Both the position numbers and the translations under genes were made by a program. Below, piece after piece: positions 16,042 to 24,475 of a DNA stretch of 60,110 nucleotides; position 1 is the first letter of the stretch; each line of letters starts with the position of its first letter. The DNA comes from Acidobacteriota bacterium (GTDB taxonomy: Bacteria; Actinomycetota; Acidimicrobiia; Acidimicrobiales; Palsa-688). The stretch spans positions 1 to 60,110 of the forward strand of contig JAGWSF010000046.1 of NCBI GenBank assembly GCA_028876385.1, given 5' to 3'. Below the pieces are notes generated by a model, which saw only the letters and a program-made list of their open reading frames with translations, was not told the DNA's origin and did no database searches.

Positions 16042-16716
16042 ATGTGGGTGATCAGACGACTTTGGAGAGGCGTTCGGGCGCTCTCTCCCTGGAAGCGCCG
16101 AGCCGTGACGCTGGTCATCACCCTTCTAGCGCTCTTCGCCTTCTTGTTCCTGGCCGTTGCGGCCTTCGTACTGGTCGTCGGCACATACGGTCTGGTGCTG
16201 ATACTGCCTATTTCACTGCTCTGGGGAAGGAAGGTGAGGTGCAAGAAGAAGGAGCGTGCTGCTTTCGCTCTCATGGTGAAGGAGAGCCAGGCCAAAGCAG
16301 ATGCCCTGCTACGTGAGGCACTGATCCTGGCTGGCACGGACCTGGGCACGCTCAGCGAACTGGATCCAGCCGACTTTGAAATCGCCGTCGCTCAGATACT
16401 CGAAGCATGCGGGGAGGGGAAGTTCGACCGTATCGGTAGGGCAGGTGACGATGGGGCTGACCTGATTCGAACCGATTCGACTGGACGGGTGACGATTGTC
16501 CAGTGCAAGCGCTATTCGACAAGCAGCCAGATAGGGACCCCGGCGCTGCGCAACTTCCTCGGAGCCATGGTGCATTACAGGGCATCGCAGGGAATCTTCG
16601 TCACCACGGCGACCTACAGCGTCCCCGCCCACAAGTTCGCAATGGAGCACGGAATCCGACTGATCGCCGGTGGCACCCTTGCCAGGATGGCCCGGGGGGT
16701 TCTCGACCAGTCCTAG
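16042..16716 (+). CDS. Membrane-anchored Mrr-type restriction endonuclease
   Basis: About 224 aa from ATG 16042 (GTG 16039 also possible), with AAAGGGG just upstream. Two N-terminal hydrophobic helices (~22-38 and 42-61) are followed by a basic loop and a short helix. Residues ~105-215 form an Mrr_cat domain: LDPADFEIAVAQILEACG, GDDGADLI with Asp140, and IVQCKRY with Gln154 and Lys156, the D...QxK signature of type IV restriction enzymes. The family cuts modified or foreign DNA. The membrane anchor would place the nuclease at the site of DNA entry. It is the last gene before the tRNA attachment site. Confidence 0.85.
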   Translation: MWVIRRLWRGVRALSPWKRRAVTLVITLLALFAFLFLAVAAFVLVVGTYGLVLILPISLLWGRKVRCKKKERAAFALMVKESQAKADALLREALILAGTDLGTLSELDPADFEIAVAQILEACGEGKFDRIGRAGDDGADLIRTDSTGRVTIVQCKRYSTSSQIGTPALRNFLGAMVHYRASQGIFVTTATYSVPAHKFAMEHGIRLIAGGTLARMARGVLDQS

Positions 16717-16905
16717 CCACTGAGAGGTGGCCTTCGCCTGACTCCCGATGGACTGGCAACCCTCCCGGCGTGCGCGATCCGTGCGCGATCGTGCGCGAAA
16801 TGAGGGTTTGAGATGGTCACCGCCGGTGAGGGATACCAGCGGATAAGTCCTGGTAGAAGCACCTATGGGTCATGATGGTCATCATCGGTCAAGGGGTCGG
16901 CGCAC
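16717..16905. repeat. Repeat-rich flank of the attachment site
   Basis: This stretch between the Mrr gene and the tRNA remnant is crowded with short repeats. GTGCGCGATC occurs at 16770-16779 and 16781-16790, with GTGCGCGAAA at 16791-16800. TCACCGCCGGTGA is a palindrome at 16817-16829. TACCAG (16834-16839) and CTGGTA (16850-16855) form an inverted repeat. ATGATGGTCATCAT is a dyad at 16872-16885. Arrays like this beside an att core are typical of integrase arm-type, excisionase and bending-protein sites. No gene is present. Confidence 0.5.
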
Positions 16906-16948
16906 TTTCCTAAACCGTGCGTCGCGTGTTCGAGTCACGCCGGGGGCA
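16906..16948 (+). other. attR: 3' half of tRNA-Arg(CCT)
   Basis: The sequence reproduces the 3' half of a tRNA: anticodon loop TTCCTAA (16907-16913, anticodon CCT), 3' anticodon strand ACCGT, variable loop, T stem GCGTG/CACGC with loop TTCGAGT (16924-16940), acceptor strand CGGGGGC (16941-16947) and discriminator A (16948). The matching 5' anticodon strand (expected ACGGT) is replaced by unrelated bases, and no D arm or 5' acceptor lies upstream. It is therefore not a functional tRNA gene but the duplicated core left by integration into tRNA-Arg, marking the island's right end. Confidence 0.8.
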
Positions 16949-17021
16949 CTTGGATCACGAGCGCGGAATCGGCGTCTCTCCGTCCGATTCGGGCCGCTCG
17001 GCCACAGGTAGCATCAGCGCG

Positions 17022-17978
17022 GTGTTCGTGTCCACCCCCGACGAGTGTTTCGCTTCGCTACCCGGCTACCCCTTCAAGCCGAGGTGGGTCGACGTCGGCG
17101 GGGGGCTGAGGATGCACTACGTGGCTGACGGACCCGATGACGGGCCGATCGTGCTTCTTCTCCACGGCTACCCGACCTGGTCCTACGTGTACCGCAAGGT
17201 GATCCCGGTTCTGGCCGACGCCGGCCTGCGCCCGGTGGCCCCTGACCTGGTCGGTTTCGGACGCTCCGACAAGCTGACCGAGCGGACCGCCTACAGCTTC
17301 GAGAGCTACGTCGACTGGCTCGGCCGCTTCATCGACGCCGTCGACCTGCGCGACATCACCCTCGTCGCCCAGGACTGGGGCGGCCCGATCGGGTTGGCGA
17401 CGCTGTCCCGTCGGCCAGAGAGGTTCTCCCGGGTGGTGCTGACCAACACCATCCTGCACACCTGCGAGCCGGACCTGGAGGGGCGGACCGCCTGGGCCCA
17501 CCACCGTATCGGCGGCGGCCGGGTGGTCCTGTCCGAGTCCCTGCTGGACTACGTGGCCTTCACCCAACGGGCGCCTGAGATCAAGCCCAGCCTGATCGTC
17601 GGTGCGGTGGCCGGTCCGATCGCTCCGGAGGTGGCGGCGGCTTACGACGCCCCCTTCCCCGAGCCGGTCTACACCGCGGCGTTGCGCCAGCTTCCGGCGC
17701 TCATTCCGCTGACGGGCAACGACCCAGGGGCGGCGATCGGCCGGGCCACGTGGTCCACCCTGGCCGCTTGGACCAAGCCTCTGCTCACCGCCTACTCCGA
17801 CGGCGACCCGGCCACCGCCGGCTGGGACCACGTCTTCCAGCAGCGGGTACCCGGCGCCGCCGGCCGCGACCATGTGACCATTGCCGGCGCCGGCCATTTC
17901 GTCCAGGAGCAGAAGGGCGACGAACTCGGCCGGCTGGTGGCCGCCTTCGTGGTCGGCACCAGCTCCGATCGCCCCTGA
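17022..17978 (+). CDS. Haloalkane dehalogenase-like alpha/beta hydrolase
   Basis: About 318 aa from GTG 17022 (GTG 17028 is an alternative); a longer frame would begin inside the tRNA remnant. The start TPDECFASLPGYPF matches the usual haloalkane dehalogenase N-terminus. HGYPTWSYVYR carries the oxyanion-hole and halide-binding region with Trp53. VAQDWGG has nucleophile Asp118 followed by the halide-stabilising Trp, and AGHFVQEQ gives the catalytic His. The family hydrolyses carbon-halogen bonds to alcohol and halide; related epoxide hydrolases share the fold, so the substrate is not fixed. It is cytoplasmic and the first chromosomal gene past the island. Confidence 0.85.
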   Translation: MFVSTPDECFASLPGYPFKPRWVDVGGGLRMHYVADGPDDGPIVLLLHGYPTWSYVYRKVIPVLADAGLRPVAPDLVGFGRSDKLTERTAYSFESYVDWLGRFIDAVDLRDITLVAQDWGGPIGLATLSRRPERFSRVVLTNTILHTCEPDLEGRTAWAHHRIGGGRVVLSESLLDYVAFTQRAPEIKPSLIVGAVAGPIAPEVAAAYDAPFPEPVYTAALRQLPALIPLTGNDPGAAIGRATWSTLAAWTKPLLTAYSDGDPATAGWDHVFQQRVPGAAGRDHVTIAGAGHFVQEQKGDELGRLVAAFVVGTSSDRP

Positions 17979-17981
17979 CGG

Positions 17982-18003
17982 CCCCACGGATCGACCGGTG
18001 GGG
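17982..18003. terminator. Hairpin between convergent genes
   Basis: CCCCACGG and CCGGTGGGG pair with one bulge around a short ATCGA loop in the 33-base gap between the dehalogenase-like gene and the convergent hypothetical gene. There is no T-tract, but actinobacterial terminators often lack one. It could serve both strands. Confidence 0.4.
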
Positions 18004-18011
18004 ACGTCGGT

Positions 18012-19298
18012 TCAGTCCTCGAAGACGACCTTCTTCTTGGACTCGACTGCGACGGTCGCCTTGATACCCACACGGTTACGGCTCGAGTCGATGCCCGACA
18101 CGACCAGCCGGCCCGGGTTGAACGGGCCGGACCCCTTCTCGACCAGAACGGTCCCGACCTCGGTCCGGCCCTGGGCCGGGTAGCCCTCCTCTCCGTGCCA
18201 GGCGGGGGTCAGGGCGTTGCGGTAGAGCCTCATCGTCTCGTCGTCGCCGTTCCACTGGTCGCCGATCAAGGCGTACTCGCCGTTGACCACCACCGGCATC
18301 TTCGTGCCGCCCTCAGCGGCCTTTATGTGCGCGTAGTTCATCTGGGCGACCCAGTCGGCGCTCCAGTCGGCCGCCGTGACGGCTGGAGGTCGACTCTTAC
18401 CGTCATCAGCGCTTGGTGACCCGCTGATCTGCCGGTCCCTGTCCTCGGGTCCGGCACCGCCGCCCGGCTTCCGGCGCAACTGCAATCCATCGCGGTTGCT
18501 CAGCTCGGTGACCCTGTAGCCCACGCGGGAATCGACCTGCTCGGAATACCGGAAATGGAGGTCGTGCAGCAGCTGGCTCAGGTCGCGGGCGCTCACCCCG
18601 AGGCGGTCACGCAGGATTTCGATGCCCCGTTCCCGGTCACGGCTGCGGTTGAAGTCCTCGAGGTCCTCGAACAGATCGGTCAGCTCGTCCTCGTTGGCCT
18701 CGTAGTCGTCAGGGTGCAGATAGTTGAGGAACTGCTTGTCAGTAGCGCTGTCGACGAAAGCGGCCAGATCGAGGAGAAGCTCACTGACCTGATCGTCGGA
18801 CGGGAACTCGATATCCAGGGTGGAGAGATCGTTGAGCATTTCCTGCATATCGGCCTCGTGCAGGTCGTCCGGGCGGTCCTCGCTGTCGTCGGACTCCTTC
18901 GGGCCGCCCCCGTCGAAAGCTCCGTTGTGGACGTCGCGTATGAAGGGAAGGAACTCGTCCCGGTAGACCTCCGCCAGGCTGGAGGTGACGTCGTTCATCA
19001 TCGCCGACTTGAGCATGTCGGCGTCGCTGGTGGTCTTGTACTCGGCGAATGCAACCTGGGCGTCGTGGCTCCACGGCACACGGACGGTATTCCACACCGT
19101 CTCGGGGCGCTCCCCTGCGAACTGAAGCTGCGCCACCACCTGGGCGTAGTCCACCAATTCATACTGCGGCGAGCCGGCCAAGAAGGCCCTGAACAGACCG
19201 AGCCAGTTCTCGTCGGTGACCGCATACAGCACTTCGCCCGGCGCGATACCGGTCTCTTTGACCAGGTTGACGTAGCCCTCGTCGGGATGAAATGGCAC
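18012..19298 (-). CDS. Uncharacterised acidic protein
   Basis: A 428-aa protein from ATG 19298 with no family I recognise. The N-terminal ~130 residues look globular and aromatic (ENWLGLFRAFLAGSPQYELV). The middle (~135-240) is strongly acidic and helical, with DDSEDRPDDLHEADMQEML and EANEDELTDLFEDLEDF. A basic, Gly/Pro/Ser-rich linker (~275-310) leads to a C-terminal domain beginning WSADWVAQMNYAHIKAAEG and ending in a beta-rich, Lys-rich tail. No signal peptide or membrane segment is seen. It lies alone between convergent and codirectional metabolic genes. Confidence 0.7.
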   Translation of the reverse strand: MPFHPDEGYVNLVKETGIAPGEVLYAVTDENWLGLFRAFLAGSPQYELVDYAQVVAQLQFAGERPETVWNTVRVPWSHDAQVAFAEYKTTSDADMLKSAMMNDVTSSLAEVYRDEFLPFIRDVHNGAFDGGGPKESDDSEDRPDDLHEADMQEMLNDLSTLDIEFPSDDQVSELLLDLAAFVDSATDKQFLNYLHPDDYEANEDELTDLFEDLEDFNRSRDRERGIEILRDRLGVSARDLSQLLHDLHFRYSEQVDSRVGYRVTELSNRDGLQLRRKPGGGAGPEDRDRQISGSPSADDGKSRPPAVTAADWSADWVAQMNYAHIKAAEGGTKMPVVVNGEYALIGDQWNGDDETMRLYRNALTPAWHGEEGYPAQGRTEVGTVLVEKGSGPFNPGRLVVSGIDSSRNRVGIKATVAVESKKKVVFED

Positions 19299-19451
19299 TC
19301 CCCCACCTTCCTACGGCTCAACGACCACGGATCGGAACCACAGAATAGGTGAGACAGCCACACCGGCAGGAGGAGCCGCAGCCAGCCCTATACGGTGAAG
19401 TCCGATCCGATGAAGTCGGGACATCCGCAACGCTACGGCTCGGCCCGCCGG

Positions 19452-20852
19452 CTACTCCGAGGTATTGGCCGTGGCGCGGTTTCCTATCCACACCGTCTTT
19501 CGGTTGCAGAACTCGCGGATGCCGTGCGCGGACAGTTCCCGGCCGTAACCGGAGGTCTTGATTCCCCCGAAGGGCAGTTCCGGATAGCTGGTGGTGTTCC
19601 CGTTGATGAACACCATCCCGGCCTCGATGTCACGGATGAACCGCCGGCGTTCGTCCTCATCGTCGGTCCAGACGTTCGAGCCCAACCCGAATTCGGTGGC
19701 GTTGGCCAACTCGATGGCCTCGTCGATGCTGTCGACGCGATAGATCGAAGCCACCGGGCCGAACACCTCCTCGGTGTGCATGCGCATCTCCGCGGTGACC
19801 CCCGCCAGCACCGTCGGCCGGTAGTAGAAGCCGGGTCCCTCCACCGGGCCGCCTCCGCAGAGCACCTTGGCCCCCTTCGAAACGGCATCGTCGACGAGTT
19901 CCGATACGTCTTCGACCTGCTGCGCCGAGGCGAGCGGGCCAACGTCGGTCTTCTCGTCCATGGGGTCGCCCACCACCTTGGCGGCGGTGATCTCGACGAA
20001 GTGCCGCTCGAAATCGTCGTATACGTCCCGGTGGACGATGAACCGTTTGGCGTTGATGCACGACTGCCCGTTGTTGAGCAGGCGGGCGGTGACGCCGACC
20101 TCGGCGGCACGGGCCAGGTCGGCCGACGGCATGACGATGAAGGGGTCGGATCCCCCCAGTTCGAGCACCGTCACCTTGATGGCGGCTCCGGCGGTGGACG
20201 CCACGGCGCTGCCCGCCGGGCCCGACCCGGTCAGGGTGGCGGCCACCACCCGGCGGTCCTCGAGTAGGGCCTGGACCTTGGAGGACCCGATAAGCAACGT
20301 CTGGAACGCTCCGCCGGGGAACCCGGCCCGCTCAAACAGCTCCTGCATGTACAGGGCGGTCTGGGGCACGTTGGAGGCGTGCTTCAGCAGCCCGACGTTG
20401 CCCGCCATCAGGGCCGGGGCGGCGAAGCGCATGGCCTGCCACAACGGGAAGTTCCAGGGCATCACGGCCAGCACCGGCCCGAGCGGCTGGTAGCGCAGAA
20501 ACGCCTGGCTGGCTCCCACCGCCTCGGGGTCGGCCGGCTCGTCGGCCAGGTAGCCCTCCGCATGCTGGGCGTAGTAGCGGCAGCACTTGGCGCACTTCTG
20601 CACCTCCTGGCGGGCCGATACCAGGGTCTTGCCCATCTCCGTGGTCATCATGCGGGCTACCCGCTCGAGGTCCGCATCGAGCACGTCGGCGGCGGTCCTC
20701 ATCCACCCGGACCTCTCGGCGAACGAGGTCAGCCGGTAGGAACGGAAGGTGTCGGCGGCCAAGGCCAGCCGCCGGTCGATCTCCTCATCGGTCAGCTCGT
20801 CGAAGGTTTCAACCGTCTCTCCGGTGGCCGGGTTGATGGTCGCGATAGCCAT
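19452..20852 (-). CDS. NAD(P)-dependent aldehyde dehydrogenase, succinate-semialdehyde type
   Basis: A 466-aa aldehyde dehydrogenase of the succinate-semialdehyde branch. It starts ATINPATGE, as GabD1-like proteins do. Key motifs are PWNFPLWQAMRFAAPAL, GSGPAGSAVA (cofactor-binding helix), LELGGSDPF (general-base Glu) and NNGQSCINAKRF (catalytic Cys), with EVFGPVASIYRV near the C-terminus. It oxidises an aldehyde to the acid, probably succinate semialdehyde to succinate, in the cytoplasm. An AGGAGG sequence lies just before ATG 20852. The length is normal for the family. Substrate assignment is by similarity of motifs only. Confidence 0.88.
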   Translation of the reverse strand: MAIATINPATGETVETFDELTDEEIDRRLALAADTFRSYRLTSFAERSGWMRTAADVLDADLERVARMMTTEMGKTLVSARQEVQKCAKCCRYYAQHAEGYLADEPADPEAVGASQAFLRYQPLGPVLAVMPWNFPLWQAMRFAAPALMAGNVGLLKHASNVPQTALYMQELFERAGFPGGAFQTLLIGSSKVQALLEDRRVVAATLTGSGPAGSAVASTAGAAIKVTVLELGGSDPFIVMPSADLARAAEVGVTARLLNNGQSCINAKRFIVHRDVYDDFERHFVEITAAKVVGDPMDEKTDVGPLASAQQVEDVSELVDDAVSKGAKVLCGGGPVEGPGFYYRPTVLAGVTAEMRMHTEEVFGPVASIYRVDSIDEAIELANATEFGLGSNVWTDDEDERRRFIRDIEAGMVFINGNTTSYPELPFGGIKTSGYGRELSAHGIREFCNRKTVWIGNRATANTSE

Positions 20853-21115
20853 GGGTCCTCCTGTCGTGTCACCCGGCCACCTTGGGTACCCGGGGCGTGG
20901 CGGTCAGGCCGCCTCGAGCGCCGCCCTTGTCGCAGTGATCGGTCGCGACCTCGAAGATACCGAAGCGGGCCGGGCCTGCTCCAAGACGGTTCGAATGCCA
21001 TCGTCGGGCCACCTTTCCCCACGGCCCACACCGCCAAACCCCTCCACCGCAACTTGCAGCGGGTCCGGCGGGGGCCACCGGCTCCGGCGAGCGACACGTC
21101 GGCCTGGGGCCAACC
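20853..21115. other. Intergenic region, no gene seen
   Basis: This divergent region between the aldehyde dehydrogenase and the efflux gene has no convincing reading frame. It contains the ribosome binding site of the dehydrogenase at its left end and leads into the efflux-gene promoter on the right. Confidence 0.5.
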
Positions 21116-21144
21116 TTGGCCGGGGCCGGCCGCAGCGGTAGAAT
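21116..21144 (+). promoter_or_regulatory. Promoter for DHA2 efflux gene
   Basis: TTGGCC (21116-21121), a 17-base spacer and TAGAAT (21139-21144) form a plausible housekeeping promoter about 80 bases upstream of the efflux-gene start. The -10 has five of six consensus bases, and the spacing is ideal. Confidence 0.5.
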
Positions 21145-21223
21145 CCTGAGCCCAGAGGCGACCGGTCGGAACGGAGGCGCCGGGCGAGCGAGGTGACCCG
21201 ATCAGCACAGCTGCGAAGTCCAG

Positions 21224-22963
21224 TTGACCGAGCTGACCACACCGAACCGGCGGCTCCCCGGCGGGTCCGCACCCGAAGACCGCTACAAGTGGGTGGCACT
21301 CACCAACACCTCGGTCGGGATGTTCATGGCCGTCCTCGACAGCTCGATCGTCATCATCGCCATGCCCGCCATCTTCCGGGGCATCGGGCTGGACCCGCTG
21401 GCCCCGGGGAACATCGCCTACCTGCTGTGGATGATCATGGGCTACGTGCTGGTCACCGCCTCGCTGGTGGTCAGCCTGGGCCGGCTGGGCGACATGGTGG
21501 GCCGGGTCCGGATCTACAACCTCGGCTTCGTGGTGTTCACCGCGGCCTCGGTGGCCCTCTCGCTGGACCCGGCGCGGGGGCCGGCCGGGGCCGAGTGGCT
21601 CATCGCCTGGCGCCTGGTTCAGGCCACCGGCGGGTCGATGCTCATGGCCAACTCAGCGGCCATCCTCACCGACGCCTTCCCGGCCAAGCAACGGGGGATG
21701 GCTCTGGGGGTCAACCAGATAGTCGGCCTGTCGGGCCAGTTCATCGGCCTCGTAGCCGGCGGCCTCCTGGCCGCCTGGGACTGGCGGGCGGTGTTCTGGA
21801 TCAACGTGCCGTTCGGTGTGTTCGGCACGGTGTGGGCCTACCGCCGGCTCCGTGAGGTCTCCACCCCGGACCCCGGTCGGATGGACTGGTGGGGCAACCT
21901 CACCTTCGCCCTCGGGCTGGGCTCACTGCTGGTCTCGGTCACCTACGGCATCCAGCCCTACCACGGCTCGGCCATGGGATGGGGACGGCCGGCGGTCGTG
22001 GCCGGGCTGATCGCCGGATGCGCGCTGCTCGGATCCTTCACCCTGATCGAGAGCAGAGTCGCCCAACCCATGTTCGACCTGACCCTGTTCCGGACGCGGG
22101 CCTTCTCGGCGGGCGCCGCCACCACCCTGCTCAGCTCCGTAGCCCGAGGTGGCATGCAGTTCATGCTGATCATCTGGCTCCAGGGCATCTGGCTGCCGCT
22201 GCACGGCTACAACTTCTCGGACACACCCCTGTGGGCGGGCATCTTCCTGCTGCCGCTCACTGGCGGGTTCATCCTCTCCGGTCCGATCAGCGGTTACCTA
22301 TCCGACCGTTTCGGCGCCCGCCCGTTCGCGACCACCGGGATGGTGCTGTTCTGCGTCAGCTTCGTCGGCCTGCTCTCGATCCCCGTGCAGTTCCCCTACT
22401 GGGAGTTCGCGCTGTTGTGCCTGCTCAACGGTGTCGGCTCGGGGATGTTCGCCGCCCCCAACACCGCGGCCATCATGAGCAGCGTGCCACCCCACCAGCG
22501 GGGCCAGGCGTCAGGGATGCGATCGACGTTCATGAACAGCGGCCAGGCCATCTCGATCGGGGTGTTCTTCACGCTCCTCATCGCCGGGCTGCAGGCGACC
22601 CTGCCCCAGACACTTTTTGCCGGCCTGCGGGCCCAGGGCGTCCCGTCGGATGTGGCCCAGCACGTGGCCCACCTGCCGCCGGTCTCGACCGTCTTCGCCG
22701 CCTTCCTCGGCTACAACCCCATCCAGACGTTGCTGACCCCAAGCGGCGTGCTGAGCCGCCTGCCCGACCGTAACGTGCATCTCCTCACCGGGCGTACCTT
22801 CTTCCCCGACCTCATATCCCAGCCGTTCCACCACGGGCTGGTGGTGGTGTTCTCGGCGGCCGCCGTCATGGCCGCCGTGGCCGCGGTCGTGTCGGCCATG
22901 CGCGGCGCGCAGTACTACCACGGCGACCACCCGGTCGAGGCTCCGGTCGGCGGCGAGGGTTGA
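21224..22963 (+). CDS. MFS drug/proton antiporter, DHA2 (EmrB/QacA) family
   Basis: A 579-aa multi-pass protein, the size expected for 14 membrane helices. The first helix carries MAVLDSSIVIIAMPAI, the DHA2 signature around helix 1. LGRLGDMVGRVR is the loop 2-3 MFS motif A, and GPISGYLSDRFGARP is its repeat in the second half. NAAAIMSS-like and RGQASGMRSTFMNSGQAI motifs also match QacA/EmrB relatives. It should export hydrophobic or cationic compounds by proton antiport. TTG 21224 gives a sensible N-terminus before the first helix. The substrate is unknown, and no repressor gene is adjacent. Confidence 0.88.
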   Translation: MTELTTPNRRLPGGSAPEDRYKWVALTNTSVGMFMAVLDSSIVIIAMPAIFRGIGLDPLAPGNIAYLLWMIMGYVLVTASLVVSLGRLGDMVGRVRIYNLGFVVFTAASVALSLDPARGPAGAEWLIAWRLVQATGGSMLMANSAAILTDAFPAKQRGMALGVNQIVGLSGQFIGLVAGGLLAAWDWRAVFWINVPFGVFGTVWAYRRLREVSTPDPGRMDWWGNLTFALGLGSLLVSVTYGIQPYHGSAMGWGRPAVVAGLIAGCALLGSFTLIESRVAQPMFDLTLFRTRAFSAGAATTLLSSVARGGMQFMLIIWLQGIWLPLHGYNFSDTPLWAGIFLLPLTGGFILSGPISGYLSDRFGARPFATTGMVLFCVSFVGLLSIPVQFPYWEFALLCLLNGVGSGMFAAPNTAAIMSSVPPHQRGQASGMRSTFMNSGQAISIGVFFTLLIAGLQATLPQTLFAGLRAQGVPSDVAQHVAHLPPVSTVFAAFLGYNPIQTLLTPSGVLSRLPDRNVHLLTGRTFFPDLISQPFHHGLVVVFSAAAVMAAVAAVVSAMRGAQYYHGDHPVEAPVGGEG

Positions 22964-23095
22964 GCGACGTCGTCGGCCCGACCGGCGGTTTCACGCAATA
23001 GGAGAATCGTCTGCTGGTCGGCGGCACTGATTACAGGCCCGCTCCGGACCGTCCGATGATCTGGGGGTAACCCGCCGCCTATTCGAGGAAACCTG

Positions 23096-23212
23096 ATGAG
23101 ACACCGGATCGCGTCGCTTGCGTACGAGATGATGGGCTCGGCCGCCATCTGCGGTGTTGCGTATATCGCCGAGGTTCTCATAGGTCACCGCCGCCGGGAC
23201 GTCCGACCCTGA
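23096..23212 (+). CDS. Small (38-aa) putative membrane peptide
   Basis: ATG 23096 follows GAGGAA at a good ribosome-binding distance. The frame encodes 38 residues with a moderately hydrophobic centre (SAAICGVAYIAEVLIG) and a basic end. Its TGA overlaps the ATG of the next gene (TGATG), suggesting translational coupling. It may be a small membrane protein or a leader peptide. No homologue is recognised. Confidence 0.45.
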   Translation: MRHRIASLAYEMMGSAAICGVAYIAEVLIGHRRRDVRP

Positions 23213-24042
23213 TGGCCACCCTGGACCTTCAACAAGGACCGGACGCGCCGGGTGGAGGTCGGGCCCGACCGGCGCTGCGGCCCCTGCTCCCCTCTGCGGC
23301 GAGACCCCTGAGGAGCCCCGGCGCAAGGCGTCTGCGTCTGCGGGCCGGGGCCGTCGTCCTGGCGGTGGCCGCCATGGGCGCCCTGGCCGGCGCCGCTCCC
23401 GGAGCGGTCGCCCTGTCCAGAGGGGTCCCGGGCGCCGTTCCGGCCACCCTGCCGGCCATCCAGGCCGCTGCGGCCGGCGCCATCACGGTTCGCGACAGTG
23501 CGCTCACGGCCGCCGTAGCCGCCGTCAACGCCAACACGTCGCTCAGCGCCGCCGACAAGACCAACATCCTGGCGACGCTCAACGGGGCACTCACCAACGT
23601 CAACGCGGTGGGGGCCGCCGTACAGGCCGACACCGCGGTGTCCAACGCCAGCGCCGACTACACGGCCATCTTCTTGAACTTCCGGGTCTTTGCCCTGGTG
23701 ATACCCCAGGCCCGGCTCGCCGCCGCCGCCTACGACCTGACCGACACCGTCCTGCCCAGCCTGCAAGACGCCCAGAACCGCCTGAGCGGCCTCCTGAGCG
23801 GACCGGAGCAGAGCAAGAACTCGGCGGCGGTGCAGACGGCCATGGCGGACCTGGCCAAACAGCTCACCGCTATCAGCAGCGCCACCAACGGGATGGCGGC
23901 CCAGGTCCTGTCGTACAAGGCCGGCGACTGGAACGGTGACAACACCATCCTGGCGGCCGCCCGGGCCGGTCTGATCTCCGCCCGCACGAGCGCGGCACAG
24001 GCGGCAGCCGACGTCAACACCGTCGTGGGAGCCCTTCAGTGA
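23212..24042 (+). CDS. Secreted Ala-rich helical protein
   Basis: A 276-aa protein with a long basic N-terminal region (~45 residues) and a hydrophobic segment (AGAVVLAVAAMGALAGAAPG), suggesting export or an N-terminal anchor. The rest is Ala/Asn/Asp-rich and predicted helical, with heptad-like stretches such as NTSLSAADKTNILATLNGAL. No catalytic motif is seen. Its stop overlaps the GTG of a lipoprotein gene (GTGA), and its start overlaps a 38-aa frame, so the three look like one unit of envelope proteins. Function unknown. Confidence 0.65.
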   Translation: MATLDLQQGPDAPGGGRARPALRPLLPSAARPLRSPGARRLRLRAGAVVLAVAAMGALAGAAPGAVALSRGVPGAVPATLPAIQAAAAGAITVRDSALTAAVAAVNANTSLSAADKTNILATLNGALTNVNAVGAAVQADTAVSNASADYTAIFLNFRVFALVIPQARLAAAAYDLTDTVLPSLQDAQNRLSGLLSGPEQSKNSAAVQTAMADLAKQLTAISSATNGMAAQVLSYKAGDWNGDNTILAAARAGLISARTSAAQAAADVNTVVGALQ

Positions 24043-24431
24043 CACCGTCCCGACTCAGACGGCCCGGCGCCGTCCTCGCCGCGCTGACCGCCGCCGTCGT
24101 CCTCGCCGGGTGCGGCGGGTCGGCGGTCTCGACTCAACCGCCGGACCTGGCCGCCGCCGGGGCGGCCCCCACCACCGCCGTCGTCCCCACCACGGTGACG
24201 GCCAGCCCGACGACCCCGGCGCCCGACCCCTTCGCCGGTGGCGCCGGCTCGCAGGCGGCGACCCCGTCCCCGCCGACCACGACTGCCGCCGACGCGGCCG
24301 CTGCCGCGGCGGCCGCCGACGCCCTGTCGGCGGTCGGCACCGACGTGCAGACCGCCAACGGTGCGGTGACCCAGAGCCAGAACGACCAGAACGCCGCCGA
24401 CCTGGCCGCCGCCCAGAACGACAACCCCTGA
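24039..24431 (+). CDS. Small putative lipoprotein
   Basis: A 130-aa protein with a basic N-terminus, hydrophobic core and lipobox LAGC (Cys at residue 25). The mature part is a Thr/Pro/Ala-rich linker followed by an Ala/Asp/Gln/Asn-rich C-terminus (TQSQNDQNAADLAAAQ). It looks extended and membrane-tethered rather than enzymatic. The GTG start overlaps the stop of the secreted-protein gene by four bases, implying coupled translation and possibly a shared role at the cell surface. Confidence 0.65.
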   Translation: MTPSRLRRPGAVLAALTAAVVLAGCGGSAVSTQPPDLAAAGAAPTTAVVPTTVTASPTTPAPDPFAGGAGSQAATPSPPTTTAADAAAAAAAADALSAVGTDVQTANGAVTQSQNDQNAADLAAAQNDNP

Positions 24432-24475
24432 ACCTTCGGCTTGTCAGCGGCTGTCGCCGCGCCGAGACTGGCGGG

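Noticed and set aside
22915..23181. 88-aa minus-strand frame downstream of the efflux gene
   Set aside because: No ribosome binding site, it overlaps the efflux gene end, and a better plus-strand small frame with a good site lies at 23096.
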